Assembly: GCF_001718695.1 (NCBI RefSeq)
Contig: NZ_CP013420.1
Coordinates: 1,054,001-1,118,000, forward strand
DNA length: 64,000 nt
Origin: Burkholderia ubonensis
GTDB lineage: Bacteria; Pseudomonadota; Gammaproteobacteria; Burkholderiales; Burkholderiaceae
Direction: 5' to 3'
In this document: piece after piece, positions 12,042-21,346 of the stretch
Numbering within the stretch: position 1 is the stretch's first letter
How the letters are laid out: each line of letters starts with the position of its first letter
Notes under the pieces: model-generated
The model's database searches: none
What the model was told of the DNA's origin: nothing
The model's input: only the letters and a program-made list of their open reading frames with translations
Program-made: the position numbers and the translations under genes

Positions 12042-12914
12042 GTGAAGATCCGCGTGCTGTCCGACCTGCATCTCGAAAGCAACCTGCCCGACGTGATCCC
12101 CCATGCCGACGCGGATCTCGTCGTGCTGGCCGGCGACATCCACAACCACGCGGAGGGCCTGCGCTGGGCCGCCGAGACGTTCGATCCCGAGGTGCCGGTG
12201 ATCTACGTTCCCGGCAACCACGAGTACTACGACGGCGAGTTCGGCGCGCTCGAGGCGGCGATGCGCGACGCGGCGCGCGCGCTCGACAACGTGCATTACC
12301 TGAACAACGACACCTACGTCGATCCGGCCGGGCGCTTCCGGGTGCTCGGCACGACGCTGTGGACCGACTTCGCGCTGTTCGGCGCGGATGACGCGAGCGT
12401 CGCGCGCGCGATCGATGCGGCGTCGCGCGTGATGCTCGATTTCAAGGGACTGATCCAGGTGACGTGGCCGCACGACGCGGCGGTCCATGCGGGCGGCGAC
12501 GCGCCGGCACGGGGCGCGGAACGCGATTTCACGCCGGCCGATGCGCTCGCGCTGCATCGCCGCTCGCGAGGGTGGCTCGAGGCGCAGCTGACTGCGCCGT
12601 TCGCCGGCACGACGATCGTGGCGACCCATCATGCGCCGCACCGGCGCTCGCTCGCCGAGCGCTATGCGCAGGATCCGGTGTCGGCCGGGTTCGTCAACGA
12701 TCTGGCGGGGCTGGTGCGCGCGCCGGTCGCGCTCTGGGCGCACGGCCACACGCATACTTCATTCGATTACGTGACGGAAGGCGGCACGCGCGTCGTCTGC
12801 AATCCGCGCGGCTACATTCGCCGGCGCACCGGCGAACTGGAAAACACCGCGTTCGCGTGGGACAAGGTCGTGGTGCTTGACGGGGCGGCCGACCGCGAGG
12901 CGGCCAACCACTAG
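12042..12914 (+). CDS. Metallophosphoesterase
   Basis: A 290-residue calcineurin-like phosphoesterase. The five metal-ligand motifs are in order: SDLHLES, AGDIHNH, GNHEYY, ATHHAPH and AHGHTHTSFDY. A dinuclear metal centre is therefore intact. The substrate cannot be predicted for this family. The start is GTG at 12042, with GGAG about 9 bases upstream; it begins MKIRVLSDLH, placing the first metal motif at residue 7. It lies 25 bases after the FAD oxidase gene on the same strand and may share its transcript. Confidence 0.88.
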   Translation: MKIRVLSDLHLESNLPDVIPHADADLVVLAGDIHNHAEGLRWAAETFDPEVPVIYVPGNHEYYDGEFGALEAAMRDAARALDNVHYLNNDTYVDPAGRFRVLGTTLWTDFALFGADDASVARAIDAASRVMLDFKGLIQVTWPHDAAVHAGGDAPARGAERDFTPADALALHRRSRGWLEAQLTAPFAGTTIVATHHAPHRRSLAERYAQDPVSAGFVNDLAGLVRAPVALWAHGHTHTSFDYVTEGGTRVVCNPRGYIRRRTGELENTAFAWDKVVVLDGAADREAANH

Positions 12915-12928
12915 ACCGCCCCGCCGCT

Positions 12929-13084
12929 TCAGCGTCCGAGGCGGCGCGCGGCTTCCGACGCCGACCGCACCCGGACCGGCGCCGGCTGCAGCCGCGCCTT
13001 CATTGCGCGCAGCAGGTCGCGCGACGCGACGGCGCCGATCACGCCGAACAGGATTCCAAGGCCGATCATCAGGTGCGTATCCAT
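12929..13084 (-). CDS. Small membrane protein, 51 residues
   Basis: A short frame of 51 codons plus stop. It begins MDTHLMIGLGILFGV, continues as one hydrophobic helix (residues about 5-20, IGLGILFGVIGAVA), then a basic amphipathic tail rich in Arg and Ala. GGAG lies 6 bases before the ATG at 13084. The topology predicts a single-pass inner-membrane peptide with a cytoplasmic tail. I do not recognise it. It ends 14 bases after the convergent metallophosphoesterase. An inverted repeat, GACAGT-N5-ACTGTC, is 36 bases upstream. Confidence 0.6.
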   Translation of the reverse strand: MDTHLMIGLGILFGVIGAVASRDLLRAMKARLQPAPVRVRSASEAARRLGR

Positions 13085-13119
13085 TGCTTCTCCGTATTGC
13101 TGCAGATCACTCTGAGCCA

Positions 13120-13136
13120 GACAGTATCAAACTGTC
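13120..13136. promoter_or_regulatory. Inverted repeat upstream of the 51-residue ORF
   Basis: GACAGT (13120-13125) and ACTGTC (13131-13136) form a 6-bp inverted repeat with a 5-base spacer. On the minus strand it overlaps GATACT, a possible -10 element for the small membrane protein gene. Operator or short stem; the role is inferred. Confidence 0.3.
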
Positions 13137-13203
13137 CGCCGGACGACCGTAAAAAAGTGTTGCGCGAACGACAAATCTCGTCAGATTTCGCGATCCCGCG
13201 ACG

Positions 13204-14145
13204 TCATGTCGCGCGCGTGAACTGCTCCAGCGCGGCCTCGTCGGCGTCGAGCGTCGCCGGCAGCTCGTCGCGCAGGAAATCGACCCAGGTCCGGATTTTC
13301 GCGTCGAGATACTGGCGCGACGGATACAGCGCGTAGATGTTCATCACGTGCGACCGGTACTCGGGCATCACGCGCACGAAATGGCCGTTGCGCAGGCCGG
13401 CGATCGCCGAGTAGATCGGCAGCACGCCGATGCCCATCCCTTCCCGCACGGCCACCGCGAGCGCCTCGGCGACGTTCACGCGGAACGGCGGCGCCGACAG
13501 CGCGACGTGCTCGTCGCCGTTCGGCCCGGACAGCGTCCAGTCGTCGTAGTGAAAGCCCGGCGCAACCATGCCGAGACAGGTGTGACGCGCGAGATCCTGC
13601 GGCTGTTGCGGCACGCCGTGCCGCTCGAGGTAGCGCGGCGACGCGCAGACGACGCTGTAGGATTCGCCGAGCCGCTGCGACACGAGCCCGGAATCCGGCA
13701 GGTCGCGGCCGACGACGATCGCGACGTCGTAGCCCTCGTCGAGCAGGTCGGGCATCCGCTGCGCGAGCGTCAGGTCGACGTGCACGTCCGGATAGCGCTC
13801 GCGATAGCGTGACACGGCCGGCACCGTATAGTGCTGGCCGAGGCTCGTGAAGCAGTGCACCTTCAGCTTGCCCGACGGGCGCGCATGCGCATCGCTCGCC
13901 TCCGCTTCCGCCTGGTCGACATACGCGAGGATCTGTTCGCAGCGCTGCAGATAGCGTTCGCCGGCCTCGGTCAGCGCGATGCGGCGCGTGGTCCGGTTCA
14001 GGAGCCGGGTGCGCAGGTGCGCCTCCAGGTCCGAGACGGCGCGCGACGTATAGGCGGTCGTCGAATTCATCTGCTGCGCGGCCGCGGTGAAACTGCCCGC
14101 ATCGACGACGCGCATGAATACCCGCATGTTTTGTAACGTATCCAT
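13204..14145 (-). CDS. LysR family regulator of the divergent efflux cassette
   Basis: A 313-residue LysR regulator. The N-terminal winged helix-turn-helix is at about residues 1-60 (MRVFMRVVDAGSFTAAAQQ, AVSDLEAHL), and the effector-binding domain at about 90-295. It is divergent from the outer-membrane/FUSC/DUF1656/HlyD genes across a 157-bp AT-rich gap. This is the usual arrangement for a LysR activator controlling an aromatic-acid efflux pump, such as AaeR for AaeXAB. The inducer is unknown; aromatic carboxylates or fusaric acid-like compounds are plausible. Confidence 0.9.
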   Translation of the reverse strand: MDTLQNMRVFMRVVDAGSFTAAAQQMNSTTAYTSRAVSDLEAHLRTRLLNRTTRRIALTEAGERYLQRCEQILAYVDQAEAEASDAHARPSGKLKVHCFTSLGQHYTVPAVSRYRERYPDVHVDLTLAQRMPDLLDEGYDVAIVVGRDLPDSGLVSQRLGESYSVVCASPRYLERHGVPQQPQDLARHTCLGMVAPGFHYDDWTLSGPNGDEHVALSAPPFRVNVAEALAVAVREGMGIGVLPIYSAIAGLRNGHFVRVMPEYRSHVMNIYALYPSRQYLDAKIRTWVDFLRDELPATLDADEAALEQFTRAT

Positions 14146-14302
14146 GCCATTACCCGTGAGAATCGGGGAGGATTGTTACACGCTCGCCAACAAATATTAT
14201 CTCAGCTTTTGTAAAAATGACTTGCACCGTTGTCCGTATATTCAGCAATTGCCTAAAAATATAATCCTTGTCGGCTCATCTATATCCGAAAGGGAGAAAA
14301 TC
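14146..14302. promoter_or_regulatory. Divergent AT-rich control region with a TATAAT element
   Basis: This gap separates the leftward LysR gene from the rightward efflux cassette and is clearly richer in A/T than its surroundings. A perfect -10 hexamer TATAAT lies at 14260-14265, about 37 bases before the GTG start. No good -35 lies 16-18 bases upstream, which fits a promoter needing a LysR activator. Confidence 0.5.
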
Positions 14303-15912
14303 GTGCAGTCTCCGGCAATAAAAGGGACGCTCGCACTCGCGGTTCTTGCAGTCTCATTAACAATGGCCGGATGCGCGAGCATGGGCGACAACAAGCCGCA
14401 GTCCACGCAGGGGTCGACCCGGGCGCGCTCGACGCCGGGGCGGCCATCCGTGCGGCCGACCGCGACGCGGGCTGGCCCGCGGCCGACTGGTGGCGCGCGT
14501 ATCGCGATCCGCAGCTCGACGCGTGGATCGCCGCCGCGCAGGCCGGCAACCCGACGCTCGCCGCCGCGCAGGCGCGCGTGCGCGAGGCGCAGGCGATGGC
14601 CCGCGTCGCCCGCTCGGCCGAACTGCCGCAGATCAACGGCAACCTGTCGCTGATGCGCCAGCACTGGCCGGACAACGTGTTCTACGGCCCGGGGCCGCTC
14701 GCGAACGCCGACACCTGGAACAACACCGGCACGCTCGGCCTGTCGTATCACCTCGACCTGTGGGGCAAGGACAAGAACGCGACCGAGCGCGCGCTCGACG
14801 TCGCGCACGCGAGCGCGGCCGACGCCCGCGCGGCGCGTCTCGAACTCGAGGTCAACGTCGTGCGCGCCTACGTCGGGCTGTCGATGAACTACGCGCTGCT
14901 CGACCTCGCGCACGACACGTTCGAGCGCCAGCGCGCGCTCGCGGATCTCGCGCGCAAGCGGCTGCAGGCCGGCCTCGGCACGCAGCTCGAGGTCAGCCAG
15001 GCGGAATCGACGCTGCCCGACTACGAACGCCAGATCGATACGTACGAGGAAGCGATCCAGCTCGCCCGCCACCAGCTCGCCGCCCTCGCCGGCAAGGGGC
15101 CGGGCGCGGGCGACTCGATCGCGCGGCCGAAGCTCGCGCTCGACGCGCCGGCCGGCCTGCCGTCCGCGCTGCCGGCCGACCTGCTCGGCCGCCGGCCGGA
15201 CGTCGTCGCGGCGCGCTGGACGGTCGACGCGCAAGCGCGCGGCATCGACGTCGCGAAGGCCGCGTTCTATCCGAACATCGACCTGCTCGCGACCGTCGGC
15301 GGCTTCGGCGTGACCGCGCCGTTCGCCGACTTCCTGCGCGCGATGAACGGCGGCTGGACCGCCGGCCCGGCGCTGTCGCTGCCGATCTTCGAAGGCGGCC
15401 GGCTGCGCGCGCAGCTCGGCGCGGCGTCGGCCGGCTACGACCAGGCGGTCGAGCGCTACAACCAGACGATCGTCGGCGCGCTCAAGGACATCGCCGACCA
15501 GGTCGTGCGAATCCGCTCGCTCGATACGCAGAAGAAGGATGCCGCACGCTCGGTGGCCGCGAACGACCGCAGCTATCAGCTGTCGCGCGAAGGCTTCCGC
15601 CGCGGCCTGACCGATTACGTGAACGTGCTGGTCGCGCAGCAGCAGCTGTTGCGTGCGCAGGAAACGGCCGCGCGGATCGACGCGGAGCGCCTGTCCGCGC
15701 ACGCGGCGCTGATGGCCGCGCTCGGCGGCGGCGTCGAGACGGGTGAGGATGTGCCGGGCGCCGGAGCGTCGGGCGCCGCTACGTCGGGCCCCAAAGCATC
15801 GGCCACCACCTCAGGCGCCAAGGCGCCGGCTGCCGCTGCGTCGAATCCGAAAGCCGCCGGCGCCGCGCCGCTCGCGCGCGCCGACGCGGCCCACGCGCCG
15901 GCGGCCCGGTAA
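14303..15912 (+). pseudogene. Outer-membrane efflux lipoprotein (NodT/OprM family), one-base frameshift
   Basis: This would encode a TolC-like outer-membrane channel of about 536 residues. A GTG at 14303 (ribosome site AAGGGAGA) starts a lipoprotein signal peptide ending in the lipobox MAGC. After GDNKPQSTQG the reading must move to another frame, where VDPGALDAGAAI continues into two outer-membrane-efflux repeats (AYRDPQLDAW, then RRPDVVAARW and GRLRAQLGAA). The break lies at the GGGG run 14410-14413; adding one G restores CAG GGG GTC GAC. The Ala/Lys/Ser-rich tail from about residue 485 looks disordered. The total length is a multiple of three after adding one base. First gene of the efflux cassette. 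Confidence 0.85.
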
Positions 15913-15927
15913 CGCGGAGCGCTCGTC

Positions 15928-18141
15928 ATGCCAGCCACCTCCTCCGCCTCCCCGCCCGCCGGCCATCCGCCGTCCGCGTGGCTCGCCGCGCTCGGCGACT
16001 GGGCCCGCACCGACGGCGTCGCCTGGCTCTATCTCGTCAAGGCGCTGCTCGCGGCGTTCATCGCGCTCGGCGTATCGATGCGCCTCGACCTGCCGGCGCC
16101 GAAGACCGCGATGACGACCGTGTTCATCGTGATGCAGCCGCAAAGCGGCGCCGTGTTCGCGAAGAGTTTCTACCGGGTCGCAGGCACGATCTTCGGACTC
16201 CTCGCGACGCTCACGTTCGTCTCGCTGTTTCCGCAGCAGCCGCAGCTGTTCCTGCTGTCCATCGCGCTGTGGATCGCGCTGTGCACGGCCGGCGCCGCGC
16301 GCAACCGCAACTTCCGCAGCTACGGCTTCCTGCTCGCCGGTTATACGACCGCGCTGATCGGCCTGCCCGCATCGCAACACCCGGACGGCGCATTCATGAG
16401 CGCGATGACGCGCGTCTCCGAGGTGATCGTCGGGATCGTGTCGGCCGGCGTCGTCAGCGCACTCGTGTTTCCGCAGTACACGGGCGAGCAGATGCGCACG
16501 ACGGTACGCAAGCGCTTCGGAAGTTTCGTCGACTACGTCGCGTCGGCGCTGTCCGGTCAGCTCGACCGCGCGCACATCGAAACCATCCATACCCGCTTCG
16601 TCGCCGACGTGGTCGGATTCGAGGCCGCGCGCAGCATGGCCGTGTTCGAGGATCCCGACACGCGCATGCGCAGCGGCCGCCTCGCGCGGCTGAACAGCGA
16701 GTTCATGAGCGCATCGAGCCGCTTTCACGCGCTGCACCAGCTGATGAACCGGCTGCACGCGGCCGGTGCGCAGGCCGCGATCGCTGCGATCGAACCGTAT
16801 TTCCGCGAGATCGCACCGCTGCTCACGCGTAACGGCAGCCCCGTGCGCACGTCGGCCGACGCCGCGCACTCGGCCGAGCAACTGCTCGCGTGGCGCGATG
16901 CGCTGCCGCGCCGCATCCGCGCAACGCGCGCGGAACTCGAAACGCAGCCCGACTTCCCGCTGCTCGACTTCGACACGGCCGCCGAGCTGCTGTACCGCTT
17001 CATCACCGACCTGCAGGAGTACGCGGCGACCTATGCGTCGCTCGCGACCGCGACGCACGAGCGCGAACGCTGGATCGAGCGCTACGAGCCGCGCACCAAT
17101 CTGACGGCCGCCGTGATCGCGGGCATCCGCACCGCGACGGTGATCCTGGCGCTCGGCTGGTTCTGGATCGAGAGCGCCTGGCCGAACGGCGTCACGCTGG
17201 TGCTGACGGCAGCGGCGACCTGCGCACTCGCGTCGTCGACGCCGCGCCCGACCGCGATGTCCGCGCAAATGGCTATCGGCACGGCGCTCGCGGTCTGCAC
17301 GGGTTTTCTGCTGATGTTCGGGATCTACCCGCGGATCGACGGCTTCGTCCTGCTGTGCGCGGCGCTCGCGCCGCTGCTCGCGATCGGCATCTATATGACG
17401 CTGAAACCGAAGCTCGCGGGCTACGGGATGGGCTACCTGATCTTCTTCTGTTTCCTTGCCGGCCCGGACAGCATCACGCATTACGACCCGTCGAGCTTCA
17501 TGAACGACGCGCTCGCGCTCGTGCTGTCGATGCTGGTGTCGGCGATCGCGTTCGCGGTGCTGTTCCCGCCGACCGCGCCGTGGCTGAAGAAGCGCCTGTT
17601 CGCGGACCTGCGGCACCAGGCCGTCGCGGCTTGCCACGCGCGGCTCGCGGGCCTGCGCACGCGCTTCGAGAGCGGCGCGCGCGACCTGATGCACCAGGCG
17701 CACACGCTGTCGGCCGATCAGCCGGACGTGCAGCGCGACGCGCTGCGCTGGATGTTCACGGTGCTCGAGGCCGGCAATGCGGCGATCGACCTGCGCGACG
17801 AACTCGTCGCGCTGCCGGCCGACCCGCACTACGCGCCGGAAACGCCGTGGCGCCGCGCGATCGACACGATGCGCGACACCCTTTCCGCGCTGTTCGAGAA
17901 ACCGGCCGCGGACCGCTTCGACGCGTCGCTCGCGGCCACCAACGCGGCGATCGACGCGACCCGGCAGGCGCTCGCCGCACTGATCGCGCTTGCGCCGCCG
18001 CGCGACGAACGCCACCGGCTGCAGCGCATCCTGAGCCAGCTGCATTTCGTGCGCACCGCGCTGCTCGATCCCGAATCGCCGCTCGCGTCGCTGAACCGCG
18101 GCCGCGCCCCCAACAAGGAACCTCGTCATGATGCCGCGTGA
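15928..18141 (+). CDS. FUSC family (fusaric acid/aromatic acid resistance) inner-membrane pump
   Basis: A 737-residue FUSC-family protein, the AaeB-like efflux component. It has two similar membrane halves: N-terminal helices about residues 35-185 with the signature PKTAMTTVFIVMQPQSG, and a second set about 390-550, with cytoplasmic regions at about 190-380 and 555-737. Such proteins export aromatic carboxylic acids with an HlyD adaptor and, here, an outer-membrane channel. It starts 15 bases after the channel gene and its end overlaps the DUF1656 gene, so the cassette is one operon. Confidence 0.92.
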   Translation: MPATSSASPPAGHPPSAWLAALGDWARTDGVAWLYLVKALLAAFIALGVSMRLDLPAPKTAMTTVFIVMQPQSGAVFAKSFYRVAGTIFGLLATLTFVSLFPQQPQLFLLSIALWIALCTAGAARNRNFRSYGFLLAGYTTALIGLPASQHPDGAFMSAMTRVSEVIVGIVSAGVVSALVFPQYTGEQMRTTVRKRFGSFVDYVASALSGQLDRAHIETIHTRFVADVVGFEAARSMAVFEDPDTRMRSGRLARLNSEFMSASSRFHALHQLMNRLHAAGAQAAIAAIEPYFREIAPLLTRNGSPVRTSADAAHSAEQLLAWRDALPRRIRATRAELETQPDFPLLDFDTAAELLYRFITDLQEYAATYASLATATHERERWIERYEPRTNLTAAVIAGIRTATVILALGWFWIESAWPNGVTLVLTAAATCALASSTPRPTAMSAQMAIGTALAVCTGFLLMFGIYPRIDGFVLLCAALAPLLAIGIYMTLKPKLAGYGMGYLIFFCFLAGPDSITHYDPSSFMNDALALVLSMLVSAIAFAVLFPPTAPWLKKRLFADLRHQAVAACHARLAGLRTRFESGARDLMHQAHTLSADQPDVQRDALRWMFTVLEAGNAAIDLRDELVALPADPHYAPETPWRRAIDTMRDTLSALFEKPAADRFDASLAATNAAIDATRQALAALIALAPPRDERHRLQRILSQLHFVRTALLDPESPLASLNRGRAPNKEPRHDAA

Positions 18142-18331
18142 ACTCGCCATCCTCGATGCCTACATGCCCACGGTCGTGCTGATGTTCGTCATCGGCGCGC
18201 TGGCGACGTGGGCCGTCGACCGGCTGCTCGCCTATACCGGGCTCTACCGTCTCGTCTGGCACCCGTCGCTGTTCCGGGCCTGCCTTCTCGTCTGCATCTG
18301 CGGCGGGCTGAGCCTCGCCGTTTACCGTTGA
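18128..18331 (+). CDS. DUF1656 small membrane protein of the efflux cassette
   Basis: A 67-residue protein with two hydrophobic helices (about residues 13-31 and 48-64), matching the DUF1656 (AaeX-like) family that accompanies FUSC pumps. It starts MMPRELAILDAYMPT; either of the two adjacent ATG codons could serve. It overlaps the end of the FUSC gene by 14 bases and lies 12 bases before the HlyD gene. Its exact role is unknown; it is probably a small pump subunit. Confidence 0.88.
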   Translation: MMPRELAILDAYMPTVVLMFVIGALATWAVDRLLAYTGLYRLVWHPSLFRACLLVCICGGLSLAVYR

Positions 18332-18343
18332 ACCACAACCATC

Positions 18344-19219
18344 ATGATCCTGCGAAAACTCTTCGGCTTCGTCGCGACGGCCGTCATCCTCATCGTCGCG
18401 ATACTGATCGGGCGCTCACTGTGGGTGCACTACATGGATGATCCGTGGACGCGCGACGGGCGCGTGCGCGCCGAGATCGTCAACGTCGCGCCGGACGTGT
18501 CGGGCGCGATCGTCGAGCTGCCGGTGCACGACAACCAGCTCGTGAAGAAAGGCGACCTGATCATGCAGATCGACCCGTCGCACTACCGGATCGCGGTCGA
18601 GCAGGCGCAGGCGGCCGTCGCCGCCCGCCGCGCGGAACTGCAGATGCGCCGCGACGACGCGGCCCGCCGCGCGGACCTCGACGCGCTCGTCGTGTCGAAG
18701 GAAAACCGCGAGAACGCCGCGCACAGCGCGACGAGCGCCGACGCGCAGTATCAGCAGGCGCTCGCCGCGCTCGACGCCGCGAAGCTCAATCTCGAGCGCA
18801 CGCGCGTCGTCGCGCCGGTCGACGGCTACATCACGAACCTGCAGACGTTCAAGGGCAACTACGCGGTGGCCGGCCAGGCCAAGCTCGCAATCGTCGACAG
18901 CCAGTCGTTCTGGGTCTACGGCTATTTCGAGGAAACCAAGCTGCCGCGCGTGACCGTCGGGGCGCCGGCCGAAATGCGGCTGATGAGCGGCGGCGTGCTG
19001 AAGGGCCACGTCGAAAGCATCTCACGCGGCATCTACGACCGCGACAATCCGCAAAGCCGCGACCTCGTCGCCGACGTGAACCCGACCTTCAACTGGGTGC
19101 GCCTCGCGCAGCGCGTGCCGGTGCGGATCAAGATCGACGAAGTGCCGGACGGCGTGCTGCTGTCGGCCGGCACCACCTGCACGGTCATCATCGATCCGGA
19201 CAAGCGGAAGAAGTCGTAA
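18344..19219 (+). CDS. HlyD family periplasmic adaptor of the efflux cassette
   Basis: A 291-residue membrane-fusion protein, AaeA/EmrA-like. One N-terminal anchor helix is at about residues 5-25, followed by a lipoyl/barrel-sandwich half (VAPDVSGAIVELPV), a short alpha hairpin (about 75-145), the second lipoyl half (VVAPVDGYITNLQTFKG) and a beta-barrel domain. It joins the FUSC pump to the outer-membrane channel across the periplasm. With the channel gene frameshifted, the adaptor may need another TolC-like partner. Last gene of the cassette, followed by a strong hairpin. Confidence 0.93.
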   Translation: MILRKLFGFVATAVILIVAILIGRSLWVHYMDDPWTRDGRVRAEIVNVAPDVSGAIVELPVHDNQLVKKGDLIMQIDPSHYRIAVEQAQAAVAARRAELQMRRDDAARRADLDALVVSKENRENAAHSATSADAQYQQALAALDAAKLNLERTRVVAPVDGYITNLQTFKGNYAVAGQAKLAIVDSQSFWVYGYFEETKLPRVTVGAPAEMRLMSGGVLKGHVESISRGIYDRDNPQSRDLVADVNPTFNWVRLAQRVPVRIKIDEVPDGVLLSAGTTCTVIIDPDKRKKS

Positions 19220-19222
19220 CGC

Positions 19223-19245
19223 GCGGCGGCCCGCCGGGCCGCCGC
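19223..19245. terminator. Hairpin between convergent efflux and chemoreceptor genes
   Basis: GCGGCGGCCC and GGGCCGCCGC form a perfect 10-bp stem with a 3-base loop, directly after the HlyD stop and before the end of the convergent chemoreceptor gene. There is no T-run on either side. Confidence 0.5.
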
Positions 19246-19264
19246 AATACCCTGCCGGCGCGCG

Positions 19265-20932
19265 TCAGGCGCCGGCAGGCGCCGTGAACCGGAAGCGCCC
19301 GACCAGCGCCTTCAGCGCCTGCGCCTGATCGTCGAGCGCGCGCGCCGCGGCAGCCGCCTGCTCGACGAGCGCCGCGTTCTGCTGGGTGCCGGCGTCCATC
19401 TGCGTGACCGCGCGGCCGATCTCGTCGATGCCCGCGCTCTGCTCGCTCGACGCGGCCGAGATCTCGCCGATGATGTCGGTCACGCGCTTCACCGCGCGCA
19501 CCACGTCGCCCATCGTGCGGCCCGCGTCGTGCGCGAGCGCCGCGCCGTTCGCGACGCGCTCGACCGACGCGCCGATCAGCGCGCGGATTTCCTTCGCCGC
19601 GGTCGCCGCGCGCTGCGCAAGCGAGCGCACCTCGCCCGCCACCACCGAGAAGCCGCGCCCCTGCTCGCCGGCGCGCGCCGCCTCGACCGCCGCGTTCAGC
19701 GCGAGGATATTGGTCTGGAACGCGATGCCCTCGATCACGCCGATGATGTCGCGGATGCTCTTCGCGCTCTCGTCGATCTCGCTCATCGTCGCGACGACCC
19801 GGTTGACCACCTCGCCGCCCGCCTCCGCGACCGTCGACGCGTTCTCCGCGAGCGCGCTCGCCTGCCGCGCGTTCTCCGCGTTCTGGCGCACCGTCGACGT
19901 CAGCTGCTCCATGCTGGCCGCGGTCTTCTCGAGCGCGACCGCCTGCTGCTCGGTGCGCTGCGACAGGTCGAGGTTGCCCATCGAGATCTCGCCGGACGCG
20001 GCCGCGATCGCCTCGGCGCTGACGGCGATCTCGGAGACCGTCGTCGCGAGCCCGGCCTGCATGTCGGACAGCGCGCGGACCATGCTGTCGCGGTCGCGCC
20101 TGTCGAGCGCGATCGACTGCGTCAGGTCGCCGCGTGCGATGTCCGCGGCAATCGCCTTCGCGTACGCGGGCTCGCCGCCGAGCTGCGCGACGAGGCGGCG
20201 CACGACCCGCTCGGCGATCACGATCGCGAGCACGATCAGCGCGACGGTCGACGCCGCGATCATCGCGAACGACGACGAGAAGATCGTCGACGACGCATCG
20301 AGCGTCGCCTTCGATTTCGTGCCGCGCGTCTTCACGAGTTCGGCGACGAGCTTTTCGAGCTTGCCCGTCTCGACGAGCAGCGACACGTCCTGCGTGCCGA
20401 CCTGCCAGTTCATCTGCGACAGGTCGAGCGGCTGCGCGCGCACCAGCGTGACGAAGTCGCGCAGATGGCCGCTCCAGCCGCCGACCGCCGACGCGAACGC
20501 GCGCAGCCGCGCCGAATCGTCCGCGTCCGCCGGGTCCGCGTCGCGCTGCAGCGCGCCGAGCGCCTTGCCGATCGACGCGAGCCCCGCGTCGATCTCGGCG
20601 CCGAGCTCGTCACGCTCCTTCGCGGTCGTCGCGGTCAGCAGCATCTTCTGCGCGCGGCTCGCGCGCAGCACTTCGGCCCGCACTTCCTGCGCCGCGCGGC
20701 TCGCGACGTGCCCCTGCTCGTAGACCGACGCGATCGAGCCGTTCAGGCGGCTGATCTGCGCGAGCGAAAACACCCCGATCGCGAGCGTGCCGGCCAGCAG
20801 CACCGCGAACGCGGCGCGCAGCGTCGCCTTGACGCTCCAGGGTTGGCGCGCACGCCGGGCGGCACGCTTGGCGCCGTCGCTTGGCGCGTCGACAGGAGCG
20901 CCCGCCTGCGGACGCAGTGAAGCTGCATTCAT
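19265..20932 (-). CDS. Methyl-accepting chemotaxis protein
   Basis: A transmembrane chemoreceptor of about 555 residues. Helix 1 (about residues 40-60, [15 protein letters not shown]) is followed by a periplasmic four-helix sensor of about 150 residues. Helix 2 ([18 protein letters not shown]) is followed by a HAMP region and the long signalling hairpin, whose conserved tip [22 protein letters not shown] contacts CheA/CheW. The ligand is unknown. The ATG at 20932 (MNAASLRPQ) follows GGGGAC; an in-frame ATG at 20947 is the alternative. A four-helix-type sensor suggests a small organic ligand, which is inference only. Confidence 0.92.
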   Translation of the reverse strand: MNAASLRPQAGAPVDAPSDGAKRAARRARQPWSVKATLRAAFAVLLAGTLAIGVFSLAQISRLNGSIASVYEQGHVASRAAQEVRAEVLRASRAQKMLLTATTAKERDELGAEIDAGLASIGKALGALQRDADPADADDSARLRAFASAVGGWSGHLRDFVTLVRAQPLDLSQMNWQVGTQDVSLLVETGKLEKLVAELVKTRGTKSKATLDASSTIFSSSFAMIAASTVALIVLAIVIAERVVRRLVAQLGGEPAYAKAIAADIARGDLTQSIALDRRDRDSMVRALSDMQAGLATTVSEIAVSAEAIAAASGEISMGNLDLSQRTEQQAVALEKTAASMEQLTSTVRQNAENARQASALAENASTVAEAGGEVVNRVVATMSEIDESAKSIRDIIGVIEGIAFQTNILALNAAVEAARAGEQGRGFSVVAGEVRSLAQRAATAAKEIRALIGASVERVANGAALAHDAGRTMGDVVRAVKRVTDIIGEISAASSEQSAGIDEIGRAVTQMDAGTQQNAALVEQAAAAARALDDQAQALKALVGRFRFTAPAGA

Positions 20933-20947
20933 CGATAGAGTCCCCAT

Positions 20948-21346
20948 TTTGATCACGCTGCCGGAAAGGTCGGTTCCGGCGGCCGGCGCTCCGGCGTCAC
21001 CGCGATGGCTGTCGCGCCCGCGCGTCCGCCCCGGCGCGGCTCGTGGCCGGCGTCCGGGGCGGCGCGCCCGTCTGGTTGCTTCGTCGGTTCTACGGCAGCC
21101 GGCGGCATTCCTTGAGTCCGGTGAAACGCGCATCCGGCACGACGCAGCCCGACACGGCGCACACCGCCAGCGTTATACCCGGCCAAAAAGGCGCGCGAGC
21201 GGCGATGCGCCCCTCAATGTCTGATTTGCGACAAAACTTGGCCGGACATTCACAACGCGCCACATTACACTCGCTTGACGCTGCAACGATCCAAACGCGC
21301 CGTCTCGCACCGAGCGCGTCCTGCCACCCCAACCCGCTCAGCTCAC
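20948..21346. other. Non-coding gap between divergent MCP and MFS genes
   Basis: About 400 bases separating the leftward chemoreceptor from the rightward MFS gene. Short open frames here have no ribosome site and no recognisable composition. It presumably holds both promoters (for example around CTTGACGCTGCAACG near 21270), but I see no convincing -35/-10 pair or operator. Confidence 0.5.

Noticed and set aside
14405..14416. Programmed ribosomal frameshift in the outer-membrane efflux gene
   Set aside because: There is no slippery heptamer (only GGGG) and no downstream stimulatory stem directly after it; an indel or sequencing error explains the break better.
21090..21332. An 80-codon minus-strand frame in the gap between MCP and MFS genes
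   Set aside because: No ribosome site, no protein-like pattern, and it covers the likely MFS promoter.
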